This document shows, one piece after another, positions 33,746 to 41,014 of a stretch of 41,014 bases of DNA; position 1 is the first letter of the stretch; every line of letters starts with the position of its first letter. The translations under genes were made by a program, and so were the position numbers. The notes below the pieces were generated by a model. It had not been told where the DNA came from. It searched no databases and saw only the letters and a list, made by a program, of their open reading frames with translations. The DNA is from Compostibacillus humi. GTDB lineage: Bacteria; Bacillota; Bacilli; Bacillales; Amphibacillaceae. The stretch covers positions 1-41,014 of the forward strand of contig NZ_BMEV01000027.1 in the NCBI RefSeq assembly GCF_014637175.1. The letters run 5' to 3'.

Positions 33746-33848
33746 TTGTATATATAGCAATGTATAGTATAACATTATTTTTACTTAAAAAAGCGATAGA
33801 AATAAGATACCTTCACACTTTGATTATAAGGCTGTGAAGGTGTTTTTT
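33746..33848 (+). ncRNA. Possible short transcript of about 70 nt
   Basis: TTGTAT (33746), 16 bases, TATAAC (33768-33773) could start a plus-strand transcript. A clean terminator, ACCTTCACA / TGTGAAGGT plus six Ts, ends it at 33809-33848. No plus-strand gene lies before this terminator, so it either ends a small RNA or works as an attenuator ahead of the helicase operon. Very tentative. Confidence 0.25.
33809..33848 (+). terminator. Orphan plus-strand terminator upstream of the helicase operon
   Basis: Perfect 9-bp stem ACCTTCACA / TGTGAAGGT, 15-base loop and a TTTTTT run. It insulates or attenuates the downstream operon. Confidence 0.7.
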
Positions 33849-33877
33849 AAGAGGATGGAAAATGTAAGGAGATTATT

Positions 33878-33955
33878 ATGGTTGACAGGCAAGCTGGCAT
33901 GTTATTTTTTTTCATGTTATTTGAAAAAAAACCTCATCAAAAATTGTTTAGGTAA
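33878..33955 (+). CDS. Possible 25-residue peptide
   Basis: ATG at 33878 with TAAGGAG six bases before it opens 25 codons: a short Phe/Leu-rich core (MLFFFMLF) and a basic tail ending KPHQKLFR. It could be a leader peptide or small membrane toxin-like peptide; nothing recognised. Confidence 0.25.
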   Translation: MVDRQAGMLFFFMLFEKKPHQKLFR

Positions 33956-33958
33956 TTG

Positions 33959-34066
33959 CATGTTAATATCATATGATGACATTAACATAAGCTGAAGTGC
34001 AAACAGGACCTTCTTGCAATGAAAATATGAATTATATAGGTCATTCGACTTATAAACCTATATAAT
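33959..34066 (+). promoter_or_regulatory. Promoter region of the helicase operon with two inverted repeats
   Basis: First repeat: ATGTTAAT (33960-33967) and ATTAACAT (33981-33988), with the small palindrome ATCATATGAT between them. Second: ATTATATAGGT (34031-34041) and ACCTATATAAT (34056-34066), a perfect 11-bp pair with a 14-base gap. The second arm contains TATAAT (34061-34066), the probable -10 box, about 40 bases before the first gene. No good -35 is visible, which fits a regulated promoter. Confidence 0.5.
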
Positions 34067-34105
34067 AGTAGATAATGAAGTTTTGTATAGGAAGAAGGTA
34101 TATAA

Positions 34106-36478
34106 ATGAAAACATATTCTATATTAATTTTCCAAAATGAAATATACTATCATACCGAAATGCAATTAGAAAAATATATTAAACAGGGGACAAAAGTATA
34201 CTTCTTTACTTATGACCCAATAGATATGCTAATAGGCAATGAATTTTTGCGAAAGGCAATGAAAGAACAAATACTTTTTTTATACGAAATGAAATATAAT
34301 GATGTGTTCCAGGAAGATTTTTATTTTTACGATGGCGACGTCCCTCCTGAAACTTTACGATTACTAAGCAAATATACACCAGATTTTAATAGAGAACAAT
34401 ACGCCATAGAACATGCGCCTATTAACGGCAATATTATGGTTTCTGCAGGTGCCGGGACGGGAAAAACAACGGTTATGATAAGTAGGATACTTTTCTTAAA
34501 ATATAAATATCCAAATTTACGCTTTTCGGAAATTGGACTTGTTACTTTTACGAAGAAGGCAGCTAATCATATTCGGGAAAAGCTTTATCAAAAGGTAAAG
34601 CTTTATTTTGAAATGACAAAGGATATGAAATACCTCCAATGGTTAATGGAACTAAAAAATATTTCCATTGGTACCATTCATTCCTTTGCGCAAAATATAC
34701 TAAGTCTAAATAAGGAAAAAATGTTTGAATCGCAAATCATGCATATACAAACGTTTAAATATAAGCGGAAAAAAATCATCGAAGAAGTATTAGATCAATT
34801 CAATAAAAACCATCCTGATATTTTTAGCAAATTTAAATATATTGAACAGTATCGGATTATTCAGGCTGTAGAGACGATCATTGATCAAGTGATGAACTAT
34901 TCTATTTCCATGGATCAACTGCTCAACATGGATTTTGGGGAATCGGCAGATGACTCTAGTATTATTTATGGCTATGTCGTTAAAGAAACATGCAAGGCAT
35001 TAAGGGATTATAAGAAGCTCACAAATTCGATGGATGTAAATGATTTAATCATTGCCATGAACCAAATAACAGAACAACAGGAAAAATATACGATCCCCTA
35101 CAAATATGTCTTTATTGATGAATTCCAGGATACAGACCGGGTACAGACGAAATTTTTTGCCTATTTGGCGAATCAGTATTCTGTCCATCTATTCGTAGTC
35201 GGTGATGTAAAACAGAGCATTTACCGTTTTAGAGGAGCGGATTACACTGCTTTTAAGCAGCTTGAAGAACAAACAAGAATGGACAAAAAATATTATTTGC
35301 AGCACAACTACCGTTCCAACTCGGATCTATTAAATAGGCTGAACCGAATATTTGCAGTATGGCCAAATTATGTGCCAGCATTTCCGTTCAACAAAGAAGA
35401 TTATTTAAAGAGTGGTATAGAAAAAGAATCGACTCTAGAACCTTCGTTTATCCACAAAAAATTTGATACAAAAGCAGGCTTTGTTAGCTATCTCCGTGAA
35501 ATCGAAAATACGGACACTGCGATGTTATTGCGGACAAACGAAGAAGTAAATGAAATGTCAAGACTTTGTGAAGAAAATAATATCTTCTTTACTTCGGAGC
35601 AGGATGGAGACTTTTATCGTTCGGTTGCAGTGAGGGAATTTTATCAATTGGTACGAAGATTTACAAATCCAAATCATTGGGCGAATCGGTATGCGGTCCA
35701 TATTTCTTCCTATGGAGATCGAACCTTAAAAACCGAAGAAATATTGAATCATTTTTCACCAGATCGATCATCGGCAATTTTATTGGAGGAAGTAGACCGC
35801 CATTTAACGACCTACGAAGACCGGCTGAAACATCATTCTCCCATTGAGACTCTTCAAGACATCATTTCAGCAGTGGATCCGGCAACCGTTTATGCACAGC
35901 GTTATTTACAAGGAAAGAAAAATCAGGACGATGCTACGAAGATAAAGCAAGCAGAAATTTTACGACAAGAATATGAGATGAATCTGGAGAGGTTATTATA
36001 CCTTTTAAAAAAGGAATTAAGTCATACCATCCCTACGATTGCAAAAATCGAAAGGTTCCTGCGGATTCAAATGCAGACGGATAAAACAATGTCTACACTT
36101 TATCATAACGATTCGGAAGTAAAAAGGTTAACGATCATGACCGTCCATAAAGCAAAGGGGCTGGAATTTGACTATGTATTTCTTCCTAACACGAAGATAT
36201 TATTTAACAATTCAATGAAAACCGATGTCATCATTCAAGGAAATGCAATTGGTTACAAGATTAATTTAAAAAAAGACAGGTTTTATGAAAATGATGTTTA
36301 TAAAAAATTACGCAAGAAGGAGCAGATGGAAAATATCGGTGAAGAAACGAGATTACTGTATGTCGCTCTAACTCGAGCCAAAAAGAAAGTGATTGTCGAT
36401 GCACCAAAGCAGACAAATAATCATCGAGTAAGAAATTGGGGGGATCTCATTGCAAAGGGTATATCCGAACAAAAGTAG
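34106..36478 (+). CDS. SF1 UvrD/AddA-like helicase with unknown N-terminal domain
   Basis: A 790-residue DNA helicase. Residues 1-~95 are an unrecognised domain (opens MKTYSILIFQNEIYYHTE). After it all UvrD motifs appear in order: Q-motif FNREQYAIE, motif I SAGAGTGKTT (~113-122), TFTKKAANHIREKL, IGTIHSFA, motif II IDEFQDTD (Asp338), motif III VVGDVKQSIYRFRGAD, motif IV HNYRSN, motif V TVHKAKGLEFDYVF and motif VI LLYVALTRAKKK (~750). IYRFRGAD and AKGLEFDYVF are closest to AddA/RecB-type helicases, but there is no C-terminal nuclease domain. ATG at 34106 follows GAAGAAGG. The 3' end overlaps the next gene by 29 bases. Confidence 0.88.
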   Translation: MKTYSILIFQNEIYYHTEMQLEKYIKQGTKVYFFTYDPIDMLIGNEFLRKAMKEQILFLYEMKYNDVFQEDFYFYDGDVPPETLRLLSKYTPDFNREQYAIEHAPINGNIMVSAGAGTGKTTVMISRILFLKYKYPNLRFSEIGLVTFTKKAANHIREKLYQKVKLYFEMTKDMKYLQWLMELKNISIGTIHSFAQNILSLNKEKMFESQIMHIQTFKYKRKKIIEEVLDQFNKNHPDIFSKFKYIEQYRIIQAVETIIDQVMNYSISMDQLLNMDFGESADDSSIIYGYVVKETCKALRDYKKLTNSMDVNDLIIAMNQITEQQEKYTIPYKYVFIDEFQDTDRVQTKFFAYLANQYSVHLFVVGDVKQSIYRFRGADYTAFKQLEEQTRMDKKYYLQHNYRSNSDLLNRLNRIFAVWPNYVPAFPFNKEDYLKSGIEKESTLEPSFIHKKFDTKAGFVSYLREIENTDTAMLLRTNEEVNEMSRLCEENNIFFTSEQDGDFYRSVAVREFYQLVRRFTNPNHWANRYAVHISSYGDRTLKTEEILNHFSPDRSSAILLEEVDRHLTTYEDRLKHHSPIETLQDIISAVDPATVYAQRYLQGKKNQDDATKIKQAEILRQEYEMNLERLLYLLKKELSHTIPTIAKIERFLRIQMQTDKTMSTLYHNDSEVKRLTIMTVHKAKGLEFDYVFLPNTKILFNNSMKTDVIIQGNAIGYKINLKKDRFYENDVYKKLRKKEQMENIGEETRLLYVALTRAKKKVIVDAPKQTNNHRVRNWGDLIAKGISEQK

Positions 36479-38978
36479 TACAACTTCGACATACTTTCCG
36501 TTTAAAACGTATACATCTTTACGTGATTATTTACAAGGTGTCAAAAATCACCATCAGGAATTACATGTATTTGGTACTGGCAGTTTGTCTAAAGAAGTCA
36601 AGAGACACTATTCCATCCATTCCACGAATATCAGTGAAATGGAACAGAAGATTTTTCGTTCCTTTCGAACGGCACAGACAGCCATTTATCTTCAAGCGCT
36701 TGCAAGGAAGATAATCCTTGAAAGGAATGATACAAATAAAAAGTTCTTATTAAACCGGTTGGACCAAATTGTAGATAATTATTATAATTTTGTCGATATT
36801 GGATTAGAAAGAATTGAAGTTCATTTTCAAGATAATGTAAAAAATCAGATTGCTGCTATTATTAACGGTTTGCTGGCAGATCCTCTTACCATTGAATATT
36901 ACCGGATGAAAAATACATTGACGAAAAAGGAAATCTCCAGCTTGCTTTGCGGGCATCCATCATTGAATAATATATTTTTCTATGAAATTGAATATATGAA
37001 TTTTGGGAGAATGAATTTTATTCATTGGCTTAGAGCAAAGGGATTTCACATTGAATTTCGCATACCCTTCCATCCCTTATATCCCAATGTTCATCAATTT
37101 TGGGAAAACGTCTACAAAGTCATTACAAACCAATCTCCTTCATCTAGAACGGACTTCGCTCGATGGAGGGAGAAAGATAGTCCAAACCGTTTTGCCTGTT
37201 TTTACGAAAACAAAACTGTTCCATCCGCAGACCGGAATGATGTGAAGATAATTGAATTTGAAACGATGCAAGACTTCTCTCAATATGTTAAGAAAAGTCA
37301 TGACAGCTATTACGCAGTAGATTCCGAGGATATCCAGCCAATTATTCAAGATACATACATGCCAATTTATGAAAATAGTGTCGGCAAGTTTATCTACTAT
37401 ATTCAGTTTTGTAAAATAGAACACGGCCAATTATTTTTATCCTTTGAAACCCTTATTGAACTGATAACAACTAGCTGGGTTTATACGAAAAATGCCAGCG
37501 GAATTGATGCGTTATCTCTTCTTATCGATTTACAAGAATATATGAGTGGTACGGAGTCCATTGATGACATAAATGAAAGATTGAAACGGTTAGCAGAACT
37601 GGATATGGTGAACAAATCCTTTGACCGGGTAAATTCCGAAGAATCAGGAAGAAATAGGATGAAGCGTTATATGCTAAATCCGTTTCGAACTTTTCCTTAT
37701 TTAAATGCGGACAGATATCAAGTAACGATCCATCAGTTAATTGAATTAGTCGCCTTCACGGAAAAGCTTTGTAAAAACTTACTTCTCGAGGAAAACGACA
37801 CATGTAATGTCAATGAATATTTTACTAGATGGAAAACGGTGTTAAATCAAAGAATAAAAGATACGGAACAAAAGGAGCTATTAAATAAGGTTTTTCATGA
37901 GAAATATCCTCAGCATTGGGAATTTTCCATCCGTGAATTACTGCAGCTTCTGTATTTGAATATCTCCCGTGTAACAGAAGTAAAAAAAGTCATCCGCTCT
38001 CTTCCCCTTATTCAGGAGGAAATGATAGAACGGAAAGAAAGCACTTTGCATCTAACCAATTTAACGCAGATGAATTTTCCTGAGAAACATAAATCGGTGC
38101 TCTCAAATATTTTCACCTATACGGATGTGAAGCGGTGTATTCAGCAAGTTTCTAGGAAAAATTCATTGCTTCATGCATTATTGGTAGATTTTACCGTTGC
38201 TGATTCCTTCGAAAAGTTAGGTATCTATCAAATATATAATATATTGGAAAACTATACGGGCCCGATTATATTCAGCTGGATCAAGAATCTACATGACGAC
38301 GCTATTCGTAACGTTTTTTTGGATATTATCGCTGACTTGTATGCAGATGGTGAGATAAAATCCATTCGATTATTAGCGGAACATCATCCTTTAGACGCAG
38401 AACAGCAAGTTGAGCCTAAAACACATACAATTGACGTGAAAAATATCCAAGGGAAAATACCTGACTTATTTTGGCTCGATCATGACTTTTGTTCAAAAAA
38501 ATTCTTTCTTACAGCAATTATTCAGCGTCAGCCCATTTACGAGGAGAATTTCCATCAGGAGATTGTATTTGCAAAAATAGGAAAGCTATTCTCATACTCT
38601 AAGATGGAACGGGAAAATTTTCGGAAGTATATTTATCCCCTATTTCCGCATTGGACGGATACAAAAAAGGATAATTTAATTGATACCGAATTTAAACTGC
38701 AATTCACCAGATATAAGACTTACGAGAATATTTCTTATCCGAGGGAAATGAAAGGTTTACAGATTTTACGAAGTGTGTATCGGGAAAATCGGCGAACAAA
38801 AGCTAGAAATCAATATCGGAAAGATTCTCCCTTTCAGGAGAAAGAAATATTAAAGCAATTTCAAAACAATGTTGGCACATTTAGTGTAAAAGCAGAACCG
38901 GGCAACCATTGCAAAATGTGTCCATTTTTAAGCAGTTGTACGGAAGGGATGTATGCCATTGATCACATCAGTCAGTAA
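36450..38978 (+). CDS. AddB/Cas4-like four-cysteine protein, no visible nuclease site
   Basis: An 842-residue protein with no similarity I recognise over its first ~670 residues, which look mostly helical and lack any Walker A loop. The last ~170 residues have the cysteine layout of the AddB/Cas4/RecB-type iron-sulfur nuclease fold: Cys681 in DFCSKKFFL, then Cys821, Cys824 and Cys830 in PGNHCKMCPFLSSC. Between them I find no GxxDRxD or D/E-x-K segment, so the nuclease site seems lost while the cluster scaffold remains. The TTG start overlaps the first helicase gene; a later start is possible. The 3' end overlaps the second helicase gene by 26 bases. Probably the structural or DNA-binding subunit of a complex with the helicases (inference). 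Confidence 0.7.
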   Translation: MQRVYPNKSSTTSTYFPFKTYTSLRDYLQGVKNHHQELHVFGTGSLSKEVKRHYSIHSTNISEMEQKIFRSFRTAQTAIYLQALARKIILERNDTNKKFLLNRLDQIVDNYYNFVDIGLERIEVHFQDNVKNQIAAIINGLLADPLTIEYYRMKNTLTKKEISSLLCGHPSLNNIFFYEIEYMNFGRMNFIHWLRAKGFHIEFRIPFHPLYPNVHQFWENVYKVITNQSPSSRTDFARWREKDSPNRFACFYENKTVPSADRNDVKIIEFETMQDFSQYVKKSHDSYYAVDSEDIQPIIQDTYMPIYENSVGKFIYYIQFCKIEHGQLFLSFETLIELITTSWVYTKNASGIDALSLLIDLQEYMSGTESIDDINERLKRLAELDMVNKSFDRVNSEESGRNRMKRYMLNPFRTFPYLNADRYQVTIHQLIELVAFTEKLCKNLLLEENDTCNVNEYFTRWKTVLNQRIKDTEQKELLNKVFHEKYPQHWEFSIRELLQLLYLNISRVTEVKKVIRSLPLIQEEMIERKESTLHLTNLTQMNFPEKHKSVLSNIFTYTDVKRCIQQVSRKNSLLHALLVDFTVADSFEKLGIYQIYNILENYTGPIIFSWIKNLHDDAIRNVFLDIIADLYADGEIKSIRLLAEHHPLDAEQQVEPKTHTIDVKNIQGKIPDLFWLDHDFCSKKFFLTAIIQRQPIYEENFHQEIVFAKIGKLFSYSKMERENFRKYIYPLFPHWTDTKKDNLIDTEFKLQFTRYKTYENISYPREMKGLQILRSVYRENRRTKARNQYRKDSPFQEKEILKQFQNNVGTFSVKAEPGNHCKMCPFLSSCTEGMYAIDHISQ

Positions 38979-40629
38979 CCGGGCGGAAGAATTAAAAGCA
39001 TATAGCGAAAGATTGGCCAAAAAGTGGAAAAACTATTTTTCCCTCGAAGGATTACTACCTGGAATTACACCTACGGCAGAACAGAAACAGGTTGTTCAAT
39101 CGAGTGAAAAGCAGTTAATTATTCGCGGTTCTGCGGGCAGCGGGAAAAGCCTGATGCTTGCCTACCGGTTAATAAAAATTATGGAGCAGGCGGAGATTCC
39201 CCAGCGAATTCTTTATGTCACCTTTAATCAGACCTTAATACAAGATACGGTAAAGCGGTTAAGGCAATCGGAAAAATATAATCAGTTAGTGAAGCAGCAT
39301 GATGTAACGATTAGTACCTATCATGATTTGGTCCGGAAAATTTTAATGAAAGAATGTGGATACCAAGAAATCAATCGACTGTGGATGAATCAGCAATCTA
39401 TTAAGGAACATGAATCGTTGATTGACGCAAGAGTAAAAGTTGTTTTGACGAGATTTTATGAATCCGGAGAGGATAAAAAATTTGAACGGTTATATAAAAC
39501 TCATACAGCGAAGTTTTTAAGAGAAGAATTTTTCTGGATGAAAGCAAATGGACTGATTACGAAAGAGAAGTACGTTGAAAAGGAAAGAACTGGAAGAGGC
39601 CATAGTCCCAGTGTGACGAGGAAACAGAAGTATACGATTTTTCATCTGTTTGAAAAATACAATGAATTTATGAAAACCAATTTTAAAGTTCCGCAGCTGG
39701 ATATGGAAGATTATGCCCTTCATCTGCTCAATGAGTTAAAAATGAGTCCTAGGGCGGATTTTAAATTTGACCATGTGCTGGTGGACGAATTCCAGGACTT
39801 ACAGCCGATGCAAATTAAAAGTCTGGTAGAACTGACGAAGGATTCTATTACGTTAGTCGGGGATGATAAACAGCGGATTTATAAACGGACTCCGGTATCC
39901 TATAAAGATTTAAATTTAAGGGTAAATGCACGTACGAACCAAAAGCTAACGAAGAACTTTCGCTCAACAAAACAAATCATGAATTTGGCAAGTTCCATTC
40001 AATTTATCGATGTGGAAAACGTCCGGGAAGATGATCAGCACTTTTTTAGAGAAGGCAAAAAGCCGGTGATAAAACATTTTACAACGAACAGAAAAATGGC
40101 AAAGGAAATCATTAGAAGAATTAAAGAAATCCATCAGGAAAATCCAAAAATGACGATTGCCGTCGTTCACCGGTATGATAAAACAGAATTAAATCAGTAT
40201 GGGAATTTAAAAGACATCCTTTCTTATGAGTTTAATATTATCGGTATTGAAAAATATGGATCCAAATTTGATTATAATAAAGTGAAAAAACCAATCTTCT
40301 TTACCGATCCATTTGAGATAAAAGGATTGGAATTTGACTATGTCTTCCTTATTCATTTTGATCGTTTTCACTATCCATCACAAATACGCATTAAAGAGTT
40401 AAATGAAAAGTATGGTGGAGAGAAATTTGGAGATTTAAACTATGAAAAAGACTATGATGAAATTTTTAATGATGAGAAAAAATTACTTTATGTTGCCGTG
40501 ACACGGGCAAGGTTTGAATTAAATATTTATTTTGTAGCAGAAAAATATCAACGAGTTTCCCAATTTATCCGTGATTTTGATACTAGGGATTATGAAAGTA
40601 ACTTTAGTAAAAAGGCATATAAGAAGTGA
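38953..40629 (+). CDS. Second SF1 UvrD-like helicase, smaller type
   Basis: A 558-residue helicase unlike the first one. Motifs: TAEQKQVV (Q), RGSAGSGKSLM (~58-68), ILYVTFNQTLIQDTVKRL (Ia), ISTYHDL, LVDEFQDLQ (Asp278), LVGDDKQRIYKRT (III), LTKNFRST (IV), EIKGLEFDYVFLIHF (V) and LLYVAVTRARFEL (VI, ~513). The ILYVTFNQTL wording is typical of the helicase half of NERD-UvrD proteins, though no NERD nuclease is attached; the first ~45 residues are only a short helical extension. The ATG at 38953 follows GGAAGGG by five bases and lies inside the end of the preceding gene, so translation of all three genes is coupled. Confidence 0.88.
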   Translation: MPLITSVSNRAEELKAYSERLAKKWKNYFSLEGLLPGITPTAEQKQVVQSSEKQLIIRGSAGSGKSLMLAYRLIKIMEQAEIPQRILYVTFNQTLIQDTVKRLRQSEKYNQLVKQHDVTISTYHDLVRKILMKECGYQEINRLWMNQQSIKEHESLIDARVKVVLTRFYESGEDKKFERLYKTHTAKFLREEFFWMKANGLITKEKYVEKERTGRGHSPSVTRKQKYTIFHLFEKYNEFMKTNFKVPQLDMEDYALHLLNELKMSPRADFKFDHVLVDEFQDLQPMQIKSLVELTKDSITLVGDDKQRIYKRTPVSYKDLNLRVNARTNQKLTKNFRSTKQIMNLASSIQFIDVENVREDDQHFFREGKKPVIKHFTTNRKMAKEIIRRIKEIHQENPKMTIAVVHRYDKTELNQYGNLKDILSYEFNIIGIEKYGSKFDYNKVKKPIFFTDPFEIKGLEFDYVFLIHFDRFHYPSQIRIKELNEKYGGEKFGDLNYEKDYDEIFNDEKKLLYVAVTRARFELNIYFVAEKYQRVSQFIRDFDTRDYESNFSKKAYKK

Positions 40630-40689
40630 GAATAATTCCGATTAGTATTATCTTGAAGCAGAACAATAGCAAAAATATTTTCGATGCAT

Positions 40690-40722
40690 CTACTTACTAA
40701 ATCTCTAGTAAGTAGTTTTTTC
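40690..40722 (+). terminator. Terminator of the helicase operon
   Basis: Perfect 10-bp stem CTACTTACTA / TAGTAAGTAG with a 6-base loop and a TTTTTT run, 60 bases after the last stop. Confidence 0.85.
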
Positions 40723-40919
40723 TGTACTTCAGCCTAACACGTTTATCTTGGAATATCTTGAGTTAACAATAAAGTGTTAATACTGGAAACTATAAAACAG
40801 CAAATATTTCTGAAGTAATTAACGATTATTTGAATGTAGAGTGGTATGTTTCAAAAATTTAATCCCTATAATCCCATTTATTTACTATGCATTTAAAAGA
40901 AATTTTGGCTCTATAATAT

Positions 40920-40957
40920 TTGGTGTTGGTGAGTAAAAACCAGCACCAATTTTTTTG
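40920..40957 (+). terminator. Second terminator downstream
   Basis: TTGGTGTTGGT pairs with ACCAGCACCAA (one G-T pair), 8-base loop, followed by TTTTTTTT. Confidence 0.8.
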
Positions 40958-41014
40958 AACAAAAAAATGAGACAGTGACAAAACTCTGGTAAAATGTAAT
41001 CGCCTAAACACATT

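Larger units (their letters stand above)
40630..41014. other. 385-base region without a gene, two terminators
   Basis: AT-rich end of the window. It holds two plus-strand terminators (listed separately) and the inverted repeat TTAACA-N6-TGTTAA at 40763-40780. A TATAAT at 40912-40917 just before the second terminator has no good -35. No open frame with a ribosome-binding site was found. Confidence 0.6.

Noticed and set aside
36450-38978. Cas4 or AddB proper
   Set aside because: Only the cysteine pattern matches. The nuclease residues, the AddB Walker A region and any cas genes are missing.
40765-40780. 16-base match AACAATAAAGTGTTAA shared with 5248-5263
   Set aside because: A single AT-rich 16-mer match is expected by chance in a window of this size, and the contexts are unrelated.

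Overview
The window looks like chromosome of a low-to-moderate-GC, endospore-forming member of the Bacillaceae. The evidence is Bacillus-type gene content (SipW-type signal peptidase with a TasA/camelysin-like substrate, YhaO/YhaN, UvsE, a BceRS-BceAB-like module, YxcD, DUF4317, YugE-like DUF1871, a collagen-like coat or exosporium-type protein), strong AAGGAGG ribosome-binding sites, frequent TTG/GTG starts and a Bacillus-type LexA box. I cannot name the species. No rRNA, tRNA, CRISPR array, transposase or prophage block was seen.

Layout. 1-2.2 kb: a membrane GGDEF protein and a membrane HD-GYP protein, a possible make/break pair for cyclic di-GMP. 2.3-6.5 kb: a broken SRPBCC gene, a GyrI-like protein, a small holin-like membrane protein, a CPA2-type cation/proton antiporter behind a leader terminator, a short collagen-like protein and a DUF1871 protein. 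6.5-9.2 kb (minus strand): an MHS-type transporter followed by an ornithine cyclodeaminase/mu-crystallin family enzyme, with a perfect palindrome at the promoter, then a 35-aa basic protein on the plus strand. 9.2-12.5 kb: a reactive-sulfur operon (CoA-disulfide reductase-rhodanese fusion, anchored degenerate rhodanese, CstR, two rhodaneses) with two CstR-type operators. 12.5-14.1 kb: SipW-like peptidase and its probable substrate. 14.2-15.2 kb: a broken VOC-family gene and an AhpD-like protein.

15.2-20.3 kb: a LexA box on a good promoter ahead of yhaO-yhaN (Mre11/Rad50-like repair pair). 20.3-22.1 kb (minus): a BtuF-like cytoplasmic metal-receptor protein and UvsE. 22.3-26.8 kb: a BceRS-BceAB-like cell-envelope stress module with a BceR-type box lying across the kinase stop codon. 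26.9-30.4 kb: a FabF-like ketosynthase, an acyl-CoA ligase and a hotdog thioesterase in one operon. 30.4-33.7 kb: YxcD-like and signal-peptide membrane protein (minus), DUF4317 (plus), a 52-bp tandem repeat array and a PAP2 phosphatase (minus).

34.1-40.6 kb holds the most unusual locus: three overlapping plus-strand genes. The first and third encode different, complete SF1 (UvrD-like) helicases. The middle one encodes an 842-aa protein ending in an AddB/Cas4-type four-cysteine cluster without a recognisable nuclease active site. The operon has its own promoter-proximal inverted repeat and its own terminators. It looks like a self-contained DNA-processing or defence cassette that I cannot match to a named system.
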